From: Rufibacter sp. XAAS-G3-1
GTDB lineage: Bacteria; Bacteroidota; Bacteroidia; Cytophagales; Hymenobacteraceae
Assembly: GCF_013623775.1 (NCBI RefSeq)
Contig: NZ_JABFAM010000010.1
Coordinates: 93,550 to 157,549, forward strand
Direction: 5' to 3'
Length of the DNA: 64,000 bases
The number at the start of each line of letters is the position of its first letter. Within the stretch, counting starts at the first letter, position 1. The translations under genes were made by a program, and so were the position numbers. Of the stretch, positions 50,958-59,771 are shown in pieces. The notes beneath the pieces were generated by a model that saw only the letters and a list, made by a program, of their open reading frames with translations, was not told the DNA's origin and made no database searches.

Positions 50958-51133
50958 AAGCGGTAGAGGGTGACGTAACCGGGGTAAAACTGGGAATTGT
51001 GCTACAAAGGTAAGGAGAAGGCAGTTAATAACCGGAGCCAACTTCCACTTTACCGGGGCACATTGTATCCATTCGGCATAAAACGCAATGATGTCTTGTA
51101 AATCATTCGACAGAAATAGGCATCCGCTTGAAC

Positions 51134-51177
51134 CTTCGTTTTAAGGCTGATTTTCTAAAAACAGCCTTAAAACGAAG
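51134..51177. terminator. CTTCGTTTTAAGGCTG palindrome
   Basis: Perfect 16-bp outer arms with an AT-rich 12-nt centre, in the 50958-51296 gap between divergent genes. No gene is seen in that gap. Confidence 0.7.
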
Positions 51178-51296
51178 ACTTTTCTGCGGACACACGTACA
51201 AGCCAACCTGCGCCAAAAGTAAAAAGGTAAACTCTCAACCGCTTGGTTGCCCAGAAAAGCAAAACTGAACCATGTTTTCGCTTTCTTGTGTAGGTT

Positions 51297-51304
51297 TACC
51301 TTTG
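51297..51304 (+). promoter_or_regulatory. -7 box TACCTTTG
   Basis: Matches TAnnTTTG, 19 nt before the K+ channel start. A TTTTCG block about 18 nt upstream may serve as the -33 element. Confidence 0.55.
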
Positions 51305-51323
51305 CTACCGAAAGAACTGTTTT

Positions 51324-52151
51324 ATGGGAAACGCTGGGCTAAGAAAAAGCTTGTATACCGTCATTCATGGCACAGACACCCCGGCCGGCCGGAGGTTTGA
51401 CGTGGTCTTGCTCTGGATGATTCTGTTCTCAACGCTCATAGTGTGCCTGGAGAGTGTGCCCGCTTACCGCGAAAAGCTAAGCTTTTACTTCAGGCTGCTG
51501 GAGTGGTTCTTCACGCTTTCCTTTACCCTGGAATATTTGCTCAGGGTGTACTCCGCCCCTCGCCCGCTCAGGTACGTTTTCAGCTTTTACGGCATCATTG
51601 ATTTCCTGTCCGCGGTTCCTACTTTTCTGGCGTTTTTCGTGCCGGGGTTCCGGTACATCATGACCATCAGGATTCTGCGGTTACTGCGGGTTTTCCGTAT
51701 TCTCAAGCTCACCAGCTATGTAGAAAACGCCCAACTGATCTTGCGCGCACTGTTCGCCAGCCTTCACAAAATAACGGTCTTCATCATGGCGGTTTTCGCC
51801 CTGGTGCTGATTGTGGGAACGCTTATTTACGTGGTGGAAGGCGAAGAAAACGGCTTTACCAGTATTCCGCAGAGCATCTACTGGGCCATTGTGACCATTA
51901 CCACCGTGGGCTACGGAGACATTACCCCGCGCACGCCCCTGGGCCAGATCATCTCTTCTTTGGTCATGCTGATGGGGTACGCCATTATTGCCGTTCCCAC
52001 GGGCATCGTGACCGTTGAGTTGTCCAGAATCAAAGCGCCCGACGAGGAAGCCCCCGGCGCTCCGCTTACCTGCGCCAACTGCGGGCAAACCGTCAAAAAA
52101 GCCGATAACTTCTGCGCCAACTGCGGCCAAAAATTAGAGAACCCGGCATGA
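51324..52151 (+). CDS. Voltage-gated-type K+ channel with C-terminal zinc ribbon
   Basis: 275 aa. Six transmembrane segments with an S4-like RILRLLRVFRILKL (117-130) and the selectivity filter TTVGYGD (193-199). The cytoplasmic tail is short and ends in C250-x2-C253...C264-x2-C267, a zinc ribbon (LTCANCGQTVKKADNFCANCG). The channel part is a standard bacterial Kv-like design; the zinc ribbon in place of an RCK or cNMP domain is unusual and may sense redox or zinc or bind a partner, which is inference. It is monocistronic. Confidence 0.92.
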   Translation: MGNAGLRKSLYTVIHGTDTPAGRRFDVVLLWMILFSTLIVCLESVPAYREKLSFYFRLLEWFFTLSFTLEYLLRVYSAPRPLRYVFSFYGIIDFLSAVPTFLAFFVPGFRYIMTIRILRLLRVFRILKLTSYVENAQLILRALFASLHKITVFIMAVFALVLIVGTLIYVVEGEENGFTSIPQSIYWAIVTITTVGYGDITPRTPLGQIISSLVMLMGYAIIAVPTGIVTVELSRIKAPDEEAPGAPLTCANCGQTVKKADNFCANCGQKLENPA

Positions 52152-52277
52152 CCCGCTCCCTTTCAGGGCCATTTTTCAGAAAACAGACCAAAAGCAGCCG
52201 AAACTTGGGTGGGGTATATTCACATAGCAAAGTGACTAACTGGCATTTCGCAGAAAGGGTCTCACCCACGGTGAGGG

Positions 52278-52445
52278 GGAGCCCCGCTGATGCGGTTTGA
52301 GGCTGTTTTGCGGAAAACAGGCCCTAAACGCAAAAACCTGTAAGGTCTTGGAGACCTCACAGGTGCAGTAAACTGGCGCGAGACTCCTGTCCCGTGCCAC
52401 GGAATGAAGCGAGCCTCCAGCCTTACCGGGAATCACCGGCAGGAT
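52278..52445. repeat. Composite palindromic repeat, copy 3
   Basis: GATGCGGTTTGAGGCTGTTT and AAACAGGCCCTAAACGC, then CCTGTAAGGTC/GACCTCACAGG, ACTGGCGCGAGACTCCTGT and CCGGGAATCACCGGC, as in copies 1 and 2. The 52152-52691 gap also has weak palindromes near 52165 and 52565, and no gene. Confidence 0.7.
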
Positions 52446-52691
52446 AGCGTAAGTCAGTAACCAGTATAGTTTCCTTTGCAAGCGTAAAAACCTTGGGAGC
52501 ACTTGCGCAGGGAACCCGATTTTACCCCTTGTCAACTGCTTAAAGTTTTATACTTTTATCTTTTGGTACACGCCTGTTTTAGGGCCGATTTTGGAAAACC
52601 AGCCCCGAAATATCCAATAGGTGCATTCCCGCGTATGCCCCTCAGATAAACCATGCGCCTTAAGCCGTTGGCACAGTAAAAAAGAAAACCC

Positions 52692-53846
52692 ATGCCCAAA
52701 ATCCTGATCATAGATGACGAGCGTAGCATCCGCTACACCCTCAAAGAAATTCTGGAGTACGAAAACTACACCGTAGACGAGGCCGAAGACGGTGAGCGCG
52801 GCCTTGAACTGCTCCAGAAAAGTAAATATGACGTAGTGCTCTGCGATATCAAAATGCCGAAATTGGACGGGATGGAGGTTCTGGAGCGGGCCATGGTTTT
52901 GGTACCGGACACCCCCTTCATCATGATCTCGGCCCACGGCACCATTGATACCGCCGTGGAGGCTACCAAAAAAGGTGCCTATGATTTTCTGGTGAAACCC
53001 CCAGACCTGAACCGGCTGCTGGTATCGGTTCGCAATGCCCTGGACAAAGCCACGCTGGTCACTGAAACCAAGACCCTAAAGAAAAAGATCTCCAAGACCT
53101 ATGAAATGGTGGGCTCCTCTCCCGCCCTGGGCAAGGTCAAAGCGGCGGTAGCCAAAGTAGCCCCCACTGATGCCCGCGTTCTGATCACGGGCCCCAACGG
53201 AGCCGGGAAAGAACTGGTGGCCCGTTCCCTGCACGAGCAGAGCAACCGCGCCGCTGGCCCATTGGTGGAAGTAAACTGCGCCGCCATTCCCAGTGAGTTG
53301 ATTGAAAGCGAGTTGTTCGGGCACGAGAAAGGCTCGTTTACCTCGGCGGTGAAACAGCGCATCGGCAAGTTTGAGCAGGCCAACGGCGGCACGCTGTTTC
53401 TGGACGAGATTGGCGATATGAGCCTTTCGGCGCAGGCCAAAGTATTACGCGCGTTGCAGGAGCACAAAATCACCCGCGTGGGCGGCGACAAAGACATCAC
53501 CGTGGATGTACGCGTAGTGGCCGCCACAAACAAAAACCTGCTGGACGAGATTGAAGCCAAGAACTTCCGTGAAGACCTATACCACCGCCTCAGCGTGATC
53601 CTGATCCATGTTCCGCCGCTCAACGAACGCCGCGAAGACATCCCAGATCTGGTGGAGAAATTCCTGCAAGACGTAGCCCGTGACTATGGAAACAAACCCA
53701 AGAAGATCTCCCCGGCGGCTCTCACTTACCTGCAAGGCCTGGACTGGCGCGGCAACGTGCGCGAACTCCGCAACGTGGTAGAACGCCTGGTCATCATGAG
53801 CGAAGATACCATCACCGAAGATGACGCCCAGACTTACGCGAAGTAA
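52692..53846 (+). CDS. NtrC-like response regulator without DNA-binding domain
   Basis: 384 aa: receiver domain 1-120 with phospho-acceptor D52 (DVVLCDIKMPKLDG), linker, then AAA+ domain 138-375 with Walker A G167-PNGAGKE, Walker B LFLDEIGDM (235-243) and arginine-finger region FREDLYHRL. The sigma-54 contact loop GAFTGA reads GSFTSA (214-219), and the chain ends after the AAA+ domain with no Fis-type HTH. It may work on RNA polymerase without specific DNA binding, or on another target. No histidine kinase is adjacent. Confidence 0.9.
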   Translation: MPKILIIDDERSIRYTLKEILEYENYTVDEAEDGERGLELLQKSKYDVVLCDIKMPKLDGMEVLERAMVLVPDTPFIMISAHGTIDTAVEATKKGAYDFLVKPPDLNRLLVSVRNALDKATLVTETKTLKKKISKTYEMVGSSPALGKVKAAVAKVAPTDARVLITGPNGAGKELVARSLHEQSNRAAGPLVEVNCAAIPSELIESELFGHEKGSFTSAVKQRIGKFEQANGGTLFLDEIGDMSLSAQAKVLRALQEHKITRVGGDKDITVDVRVVAATNKNLLDEIEAKNFREDLYHRLSVILIHVPPLNERREDIPDLVEKFLQDVARDYGNKPKKISPAALTYLQGLDWRGNVRELRNVVERLVIMSEDTITEDDAQTYAK

Positions 53847-53856
53847 GTTTCTTCCT

Positions 53857-53935
53857 AAACAGCATGGGCTCTCCGTTCATGACGGAGAGCCCATGCTGTT
53901 TTAAAGCTGTTTTGTCAAAAATAGCCCCAAAACGA
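53857..53935 (+). terminator. Perfect 20-bp terminator hairpin plus palindrome
   Basis: AAACAGCATGGGCTCTCCGT and its complement with a 5-nt loop, then TTTTAAAGCTGTTTTGTC...AAAACG, a member of the palindrome family, directly behind the regulator. Confidence 0.82.
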
Positions 53936-53969
53936 ATATCTTGATTGATTGATTGATTGGTGTGCCTGG

Positions 53970-54620
53970 AAGGAGATGGCGGAGTGCCAGAACCCACCCC
54001 TCCCAAGAGCTACTCATGTAGGGAATAATGAGCGGCCATTTAGTTTCCGAAACTTCTAAAAACCCAACCTGTTCGCCGCTCTTCCGGAGTTCCACTCCCG
54101 AAGCAACCTGCCGGGGAGTTCCGTTCCCCTTCTTTGGCCCGCGGTTCCCGGCGGAGTGGGACTCCGCCGCAGGCAGGTTCGGGAGTAGAACTCCCGAACA
54201 GCAAGGAAAGGATTTTTCCCTACAAGATCAGCCCAGGAGGGGAATACGCTTTTGCAGGAAAATACAGGTAATGCAACATATACAACCACTCACTAGGGCG
54301 CAGATTTACTTCCGTGGCTTTCTAAGCATCCATAAGTCACGGAAGTAAATCCGCGCCATAGAAAAAGGGTTCCACTTCTTTCCCCCGTTCCAGTCTTCCC
54401 CGAGCGCGCCTCGCTTTTGGCCATAGATAAGCATCAACTAAGAGCGAATATCTTCCCAGGCCGAAAGGGCAGTGCGAGAGGGGAAGACGGGGCCCCGCGG
54501 CCGTGAGCGCTTGCCGCCAGAGATGAAACAATACTGCACCTGCACCCACACAAAAGTAGCCAAGCCAAGGGAACAGCAGACTGCGTGCACCTGCCAATCT
54601 CCCCAAAGAAGCCGGTTTTC
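53970..54620 (+). repeat. Long dispersed structured repeat, copy 4 (interrupted)
   Basis: The entry segment GCCAGAACCCACCCCTCCCA, then the inserted four-hairpin repeat (54066-54208), then GAGGGGAATACGC, the GGATTTACTTCCGTGG hairpin (54295-54357) and the core at about 54380-54605 with GTCTTCCCC/GGGGAAGAC. The 53847-54717 gap has no supported gene. Confidence 0.8.
54066..54208 (-). repeat. Four-hairpin intergenic repeat, copy B
   Basis: Inverted relative of 12728-12866: CTTCCGGAGTTCCACTCC, GGGGAGTTCCGTTCCCC, CGGAGTGGGACTCCG and TTCGGGAGTAGAACTCCCGA in turn. It lies inside long repeat copy 4, so it arrived later. Confidence 0.7.
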
Positions 54621-54717
54621 AGATAGAGGTTAAAGCACAAAATTGAACAAGTGGGCTCCTAACGAGCAGAAACAGCCCTGGGCGAGTAGACACCTTCACC
54701 TTCCGGCAGAACCTATC

Positions 54718-55167
54718 CTACTTGGCAGGCTCCGGCACGTTGGTGATAAAGAATTCGCCAGTGTTGATACCGTCCACCAAATCTTGAATGGACTTATTGC
54801 TGAAGGTAGAAAGCAATTGCTGCCGATACTGCTTGATGTCATGGTGCAGCGGGCAAGGGTGGGTGTCTGAACATTCCTTCATGCCCATGCCGCACTTTTT
54901 GAACGCCTCCAGCCCGTCAATGGTGCGCACCACTTCCAGAATGCTGATCTCGCGGGCGGGGCGGTGCAGGAAAAAGCCGCCGCCCGGGCCTTTCATGGAG
55001 GCGATTACGCCTTTGCGTACCAGATCCTGCAGAATCTTGCCCATGAAATGAGTGGGCAATTCCAACTCTTTCGCAATCTCTTTGATTCCTACCCGCAGGC
55101 TTTTGGCATCATGCAAGGCGATGTACACAATCGCCCGCAGGGCATATTCCGTTGTCTTTGATAGCAT
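54718..55167 (-). CDS. Rrf2-family transcriptional regulator (NsrR/IscR-like)
   Basis: 149 aa: winged-helix domain MLSKTTEYALRAIVYIAL, ELPTHFMGKILQDLVRKGVI, SMKGPGGGF and three cysteines C92, C99, C105 (KKCGMGMKECSDTHPCPLH) spaced for a Fe-S cluster. Such proteins sense nitric oxide or Fe-S status. It is the last gene of a minus-strand run containing NO/Fe-S repair proteins, so it probably regulates that operon. An inverted repeat AAAGGTA-n22-TACCTTT ahead of the run (59251-59286) is a candidate target. Confidence 0.92.
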   Translation of the reverse strand: MLSKTTEYALRAIVYIALHDAKSLRVGIKEIAKELELPTHFMGKILQDLVRKGVIASMKGPGGGFFLHRPAREISILEVVRTIDGLEAFKKCGMGMKECSDTHPCPLHHDIKQYRQQLLSTFSNKSIQDLVDGINTGEFFITNVPEPAK

Positions 55168-55209
55168 GTGTTCTGTCCTTACCTCTCCTCCTATACGAAA
55201 GCAAAGATA

Positions 55210-55524
55210 TTACATCTCATCCAGTTGCCGCCTTCCTTCGTCGGTAATCATTTCGGGAGACCACACGGGTACCCACACCAGTTCCACCACAATCTCATGG
55301 TCAGGAAACCTTCTTTTCAGGATTTGCTGCGTGGCGGTGGTAATGGTGCCGCTCATGGGACAGCCTTTGGTGGTGAGGGTGAGTTCAATGTGAATGTGCT
55401 CTTCGTCTACGGCCACCTTATACACCAAGCCCAAGTCAACAATGTTGATGCCTATCTCTGGGTCTATGATATATTTCAAGGTTTCCAGTACTTGTTCTGG
55501 GGTATCAGGCGTTAGCGTTTCCAT
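55210..55524 (-). CDS. MIP18/DUF59-family Fe-S assembly factor
   Basis: A 104-aa protein: ALKYIIDPEIGINIVDLGLVYKV, LTLTTKGCPMSGTI with the conserved Cys, and a VWVPVWSPEMI end. Members (SufT, PaaD, CIA2-like) help mature Fe-S proteins. It overlaps the 3' end of the membrane protein gene before it by 20 nt, so it is in the same operon and fits the Fe-S repair theme. Confidence 0.92.
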   Translation of the reverse strand: METLTPDTPEQVLETLKYIIDPEIGINIVDLGLVYKVAVDEEHIHIELTLTTKGCPMSGTITTATQQILKRRFPDHEIVVELVWVPVWSPEMITDEGRRQLDEM

Positions 55525-56812
55525 AGGGGAAGGGCTTTAAATCAGGTACTTTGTGCAGCAGCAGGTGGAACACGTTGACCGTGTAGAGCACCGCCGCCAC
55601 GGTCAACGAAATGGCACCCACCAGAATCACGGCCTGTTCCCGCAGCAGGACGCCTGCCACCACTACCACGAACCCCAGCAGGTAACAGATGTTCTGCCAC
55701 CGCAGCAACGCGTGGCTGTACAGGTCTTTGGGAAGCGGGGTCTTGAACCGGCCCACCAGGTCTTCATACGCATGCATCCAGATAATAAACGGAAGCGTCT
55801 TGAACGTCTGCCCCAGAATCAACGCCGAAACAAAGCCCAAAAAGATGGACAGGCCATACACCAGATACAGGCTGGACATAACCGCCGCGGGCAGTTCTAT
55901 TTGGCTGCTCACCAGCAGTAACAGTCCCAACGGTACCACCAACAAGGCCAGCGCCACAAACGTCTGCTGCATGCCCAGGTCAAGGTCTGCCCGTTGCCTG
56001 GATTTCTTCGCTTCGCGGAGGAAAAGCAGGAACGCGCCCACGCCCCCAACCACCAAGCCCGCATACAAGGGCAGCAACCGCGTGTGGAGGAACAGGTGGT
56101 CAAAGGTGAACAGCACCAGTCCCGCGTTGATGAGGTTGTACGACCAGTTCAGGTGTTTGGTGCCCTCAACGTGCGCCAGCAGGAACATAGGAATCAATTT
56201 GGCCCCAACCCCTATAATCAAGAGCAGAAACCAACCGCCCATGCCAATGTGGGCGTGCAGCTTAAGGTAGTGCACGTGGTCTTGGGGCAAAAATGGCTGC
56301 GTGAAGTTCACCGCCATGAGTAACCCAATGAAACCGGTGAGCAGCAGCCAGGCCGCTGAGGTCACGATGAAATCTGCCTCTACCGTCCACTTAGGGGCTT
56401 TTCTGGCCGTCTGGATGATGTTGATGTTGAAGAGCAGAAACGAGACAAACAGGCAGCAGGCCGCCAGATGCATAGGCAAGCCCACTTGGAAGAACCAGAA
56501 AGAGTAGGCTAGCAGAATGGTACCCGTACCCAACAACCCGAACGTCCAGATGGCCAGTTTCTCGCTGTAGAGTTTGCCTTCCAGCACCACCGGCAGCAAC
56601 TGGTACAGCGCCCCGAAGATGGTCATGGTGGCCCAACCCAGCACCGCCACGTGGGTCAGCGTCAGGAGCTTGGGGTGAAAATAGTGGCCGCCAAAGGCAT
56701 CGGTTGAGAAGAGCAGCAGCAGGCAAAGCGTTAGAAAAGAGACGGCGGCAAAGGCATAATGCGGCAACACTACCCATTTGCCCGGAGAATTGGAGGCGGT
56801 TGCGGTACTCAT
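55505..56812 (-). CDS. Haem-copper-oxidase subunit I-like membrane protein
   Basis: 435 aa with about 12 transmembrane helices. Conserved histidines occur in HPKLLTLTHVAVLGW, MHLAACC, YLKLHAHIGMGGWF and FIIWMHAYED, in the positions where COX1/NorB-like proteins bind haem, but the full set of copper ligands is not seen. It may be an NO-related cytochrome or haem protein rather than a proton-pumping oxidase. It sits within the NO/Fe-S repair operon (4 nt after the DUF2249 gene). Confidence 0.8.
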   Translation of the reverse strand: MSTATASNSPGKWVVLPHYAFAAVSFLTLCLLLLFSTDAFGGHYFHPKLLTLTHVAVLGWATMTIFGALYQLLPVVLEGKLYSEKLAIWTFGLLGTGTILLAYSFWFFQVGLPMHLAACCLFVSFLLFNINIIQTARKAPKWTVEADFIVTSAAWLLLTGFIGLLMAVNFTQPFLPQDHVHYLKLHAHIGMGGWFLLLIIGVGAKLIPMFLLAHVEGTKHLNWSYNLINAGLVLFTFDHLFLHTRLLPLYAGLVVGGVGAFLLFLREAKKSRQRADLDLGMQQTFVALALLVVPLGLLLLVSSQIELPAAVMSSLYLVYGLSIFLGFVSALILGQTFKTLPFIIWMHAYEDLVGRFKTPLPKDLYSHALLRWQNICYLLGFVVVVAGVLLREQAVILVGAISLTVAAVLYTVNVFHLLLHKVPDLKPFPYGNANA

Positions 56813-56816
56813 GCGG

Positions 56817-57638
56817 TTACGGTTTATAAATGAGCAAATACACTTCGGCAGGGCCCACTTCTTTGACGGCTACCTGAAAGCCCCTCTCCGCCAACTTGGG
56901 GAGCAGGAATTGCGGCACCCGCTTGTGCGTCACGTGCAAGGCATGGCCGGTAGGCAGCCACTCCAGTTCGTTGAGAATAGTGACCATGGGCAGCGGCATC
57001 TCCAGTGGGCGCACGTCTACGTGCTTCAGGTTTTCAACGTACCGGGCCCGCAATTGTTCAAAATCTCCGGTCAATTCGGCGCCCGCCGAGATAGGAGAAG
57101 AAACCACCCCGGCACCCTTCTGCCAGAAATAGGTGTAAACCAGCTCTGGCTCCTTTACTTGGGTAAAGCTGTCATAGCCGCGTTTCTGCAGAATCTGGAT
57201 GAGGGGCGTGGGCTCAAACGTGTTGAGAATGACCAGGGCGTGCTGCCCGTCCAGTTGGTCAACCGCTTGCATGATGTGCAGGAACGGGTCATGGCCGGTG
57301 GCAATATCTTCGCGCACATCTACGTAGGTAAAGGCGTTTGGGGGCAGTTTTTCTAAAAACTCCGGAAAAACAGAAGCCGGGGGCATTGCCGTCGGCGCTA
57401 GCTCATTGGTTTGTTTTTTCACCTCAAACCCCAGCGGCACCAGCTTCTCAAAGAAAACGTCTACCTCACAGCCCCCAATGCGGGCTGCGTCGGCGATGGT
57501 CACCCGGGAGGCCAGAATCTTGCGCAGCAGTGGGTTCCTGAGCTTCTCAAAATGCCGGTTAATGGAGGCAATGGCATCAATGGCCGCCGGGTTCTCCTTG
57601 AGAACCGCCGATATTTTGGTGTTGGGGGCAATTTGCAT
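56817..57638 (-). CDS. DUF1858/DUF2249-type protein
   Basis: 273 aa. Residues 1-70 (APNTKISAVLKENPAAIDAIASINRHFEKLRNPLLRKIL) resemble the DUF1858 domain found with hybrid-cluster and Fe-S repair proteins. Two DUF2249-like domains follow (about 95-165, YVDVREDIATGHDPFLHIMQ; about 190-270, LDVRPLEMPLPMVTIL-like). DUF2249 is also fused to the Ric protein upstream in this operon. The gene starts 2 nt after the hemerythrin gene stop. The role in NO or redox stress is by context. Confidence 0.82.
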   Translation of the reverse strand: MQIAPNTKISAVLKENPAAIDAIASINRHFEKLRNPLLRKILASRVTIADAARIGGCEVDVFFEKLVPLGFEVKKQTNELAPTAMPPASVFPEFLEKLPPNAFTYVDVREDIATGHDPFLHIMQAVDQLDGQHALVILNTFEPTPLIQILQKRGYDSFTQVKEPELVYTYFWQKGAGVVSSPISAGAELTGDFEQLRARYVENLKHVDVRPLEMPLPMVTILNELEWLPTGHALHVTHKRVPQFLLPKLAERGFQVAVKEVGPAEVYLLIYKP

Positions 57639-57640
57639 GG

Positions 57641-58144
57641 CTAGGCGGCTTTGGCACTGGAAGTCCAGAACTCAGGCGTGAACGCGTCTGCTCTGGGTTC
57701 GTGTTTGTGCTCCAGCAGTTGGGTGGCCAGTTCCAATTCTTCGGCAGGCACCAAGGTCTGCAGGTACGGGAACAGCTCGCGCTCCTCCCAGCGTATGTGC
57801 CCGGTGAGGTCTTTGTCCAGCACCCTGAACAGGTCTTTGTTCATGGGGCTGCCTTCCTGAATGAGGTCTACCAGTTTCTGCATGAGCCGGTGCTCCTCTT
57901 CCAGCCGCAGGCGCACCTCGTGGTCTTGCGGCAGCAGGCGGGCCAGCAGCCATTCTTCCTCCTGGCAGTGGGCTTTGAGAATGTTGTCCCAGAAATAGCG
58001 CACGTAGGCGCGCATCAGTTTCAGGTCAGTGCCTTTTTTGAGTCCTTGCCTAATCTTCCAGCAGAACAACAGGCCGAAGTGGTGTTCGCGGGAAAGGGGT
58101 ACCAGACTCTTGTCTCTTTTTTGGGGTGTCACGGCTATTTTCAT
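57641..58144 (-). CDS. Hemerythrin-domain protein
   Basis: A 167-aa four-helix di-iron protein with histidines/carboxylates in SREHHFGLLF, KAHCQEEEWLLARL, EEHRLMQKLVDL, HIRWEERELFPYLQ and LEHKHEPR. It may bind O2 or NO or store iron. It lies 75 nt after the Ric gene and directly before the DUF2249 gene. Confidence 0.9.
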   Translation of the reverse strand: MKIAVTPQKRDKSLVPLSREHHFGLLFCWKIRQGLKKGTDLKLMRAYVRYFWDNILKAHCQEEEWLLARLLPQDHEVRLRLEEEHRLMQKLVDLIQEGSPMNKDLFRVLDKDLTGHIRWEERELFPYLQTLVPAEELELATQLLEHKHEPRADAFTPEFWTSSAKAA

Positions 58145-58219
58145 GACTTTGGTGGGCAGCGCCCGATTAAAATGGAGGGAAAGCGGGCAGGCCTACAGCG
58201 GCCCGCCCCTTCCTCCTAC

Positions 58220-59176
58220 CTACAAAACTTCTTTTTCCAGTTCCAGCGCCTTAGGGAACAGAATGTTGTTCTCCAGGTGAATGTGCCGGTGCAAATCTTC
58301 TTCAAACTCCTGCAGCTTGGCAAACGCTACTTGGTAGGTGGCGCAGGCATCTTCAGGCAGGGTGAAATCATTGGTCAGGGCCCTGATGGCTTCCAACTCG
58401 CCGCCGGCCGCCTCGTGCTCCATCTCCATCATGTTAATGGGGTTCTGAATGCTGCCAAACGCCGGACGCTCCAGTTTTTCGCCTTTCTGCTTGGCCTCGT
58501 TCAGTTGCTTGATGAACGGGAACAGCACGCGCTCCTCTTTGGGCATGTGGCTTTCCAACTCGTTGGCCACGTTGGTGAAGTGCTTGGCCACCTGCAGCAA
58601 CTCTGGGTGGTTGGCGCCGTGCACGCGGGCAATCTTGGAGGTGTACTCATAGAGTGCCGGAATGTTCTCCCGCACGTATTTGTGGTGAATGTTCACAATG
58701 TAGTCGGCCAGGAAAGACAAGTCCCAGCTGTCAAAGTCGTTTTGGGCCACGGCCTTCGCTTCTGGCAAGGCGTTGAGTTCGCGCTCCACCACCTCTGGGT
58801 CAAGGCCTTTCTCCTCGCACACCTGGCTGATGGATTTCTTTCCGCCGCAGCAGAAGTCAATGCCGTATTTCTTGAACACCTGCGCCTTCCTGAAGTCCTT
58901 GGCCACCAACTCCCCAATGGTTTCTTCTTCAGTGGGCGTGAGTTTAGAGATCTTCACCTCCCACACCTCTGGCCCCTGCTCCAGGTACTCCCACTTGAAG
59001 ATGTTGCCACGCTCCCCCAGCAGTTGGTAATACAGCGGCTTAGGGTCATGGTCATTGTGGATAATGAAGGCCTCGCCCCCTTTAAGCGCATCAAACCATT
59101 GGAAAATGGTAGGGTGCTTCATGCGGGGCTCCAAAGTGGTTACATCTAGGGTGTCTATGGTTTCTGTGGTATTCAT
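58220..59176 (-). CDS. ric: Iron-sulphur cluster repair di-iron protein (Ric/ScdA/YtfE) with N-terminal DUF2249
   Basis: 318 aa: DUF2249 domain (about 10-78, TTLEPRMKHPTIFQWFDAL...WEYLEQGPEVWEV), ScdA-N/DUF542 (about 86-145, with GIDFCCGGKKSISQVC) and a hemerythrin domain (about 150-318, NIHHKYVREN, ANHPELLQVAKHF, MPKEERVLFPFI, EMEHEAAGGEL, LHRHIHLENNILFP). It repairs Fe-S clusters damaged by nitric oxide or peroxide. It is the first gene of the operon; DUF2249 fusion is less common than the ScdA-N/hemerythrin core. Confidence 0.94.
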   Translation of the reverse strand: MNTTETIDTLDVTTLEPRMKHPTIFQWFDALKGGEAFIIHNDHDPKPLYYQLLGERGNIFKWEYLEQGPEVWEVKISKLTPTEEETIGELVAKDFRKAQVFKKYGIDFCCGGKKSISQVCEEKGLDPEVVERELNALPEAKAVAQNDFDSWDLSFLADYIVNIHHKYVRENIPALYEYTSKIARVHGANHPELLQVAKHFTNVANELESHMPKEERVLFPFIKQLNEAKQKGEKLERPAFGSIQNPINMMEMEHEAAGGELEAIRALTNDFTLPEDACATYQVAFAKLQEFEEDLHRHIHLENNILFPKALELEKEVL

Positions 59177-59250
59177 GGTTGTAATGGTTTATAGTCTTTG
59201 TTCAATCACTGAGGTAAAGGTAAAGGTCTTTTTCCTAAAATAAAAGACAA

Positions 59251-59286
59251 AAAGGTATTTTATTATTTTATTTTCCTTCTACCTTT
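59251..59286 (-). promoter_or_regulatory. Candidate Rrf2 operator region
   Basis: AAAGGTA and TACCTTT flank 22 nt of AT-rich sequence about 75-110 nt upstream of the ric start. It is placed for control of the NO/Fe-S operon, but Rrf2 binding is only inference. Confidence 0.35.
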
Positions 59287-59453
59287 ATGTCCCCTCAGCA
59301 GCCCGCACATTCAGCGGCTTCTCAGCCGGGTTAGAGAACATCTACAAGACACTGCAAGGTCGCTGATTGGGCGGGAGACAGGAATGACAGAAGTCGCTTT
59401 ACCAGATGATGCTTGTCATGCCTGTTGCCTGGGAGGGGCCTTAGCTTGCCTCC

Positions 59454-59489
59454 GTTTTGGGGCTGTTTTAGGCAAAACAGCCCCAAAAC
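59454..59489. repeat. GTTTTGGGGCTG palindrome
   Basis: Perfect 16-bp arms with 4-nt loop AGGC. Confidence 0.75.
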
Positions 59490-59611
59490 AAGGGAACCAC
59501 CTCGCCGCAGGCGGATTTCTCAGCCTGGGGAAAGCGGGTAATCTGCCGGGTAGAGGCTAGGCACCGCCTCGTCTCTTTTCTATGGCGCGGATTTGCCCAT
59601 AACTACCCCTC

Positions 59612-59651
59612 CTGTTTCCGGCCTGTTTTAGGCAAAACAGGCCAGAAACAG
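59612..59651. repeat. CTGTTTCCGGCCTG palindrome
   Basis: 18-nt arms, one mismatch, same AGGC loop as the copy at 59454. Confidence 0.75.
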
Positions 59652-59771
59652 AAACATCGGCGCAGGCGAACTTTTAGGACGGGAAGCAGGGACAGTTCTG
59701 CCAATGGCCCAAAAGATTGAGCAAACCCAAATGTGAACTTACCATCACCTTATATACCAGCAGACTTCACC

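Larger units (their letters stand above)
59287..59771. other. Non-coding gap before nrdJ
   Basis: Contains an imperfect hairpin ACAGGAATGACA/TGTCATGCCTGT (about 59380-59425), two palindrome-family hairpins with the same TTTTAGGCAAAA centre (59454-59489 and 59612-59651), a GAGGCTAGGCACCGCCTC-type hairpin near 59550 that recurs near 63190, and a half-arm GGCGCGGATTT near 59584. No cobalamin riboswitch core was recognised. Confidence 0.6.

Noticed and set aside
59287..59771. Cobalamin riboswitch before nrdJ
   Set aside because: A GGGAGACAGG-like string and a hairpin drew attention, but no B12-box or conserved core was found.
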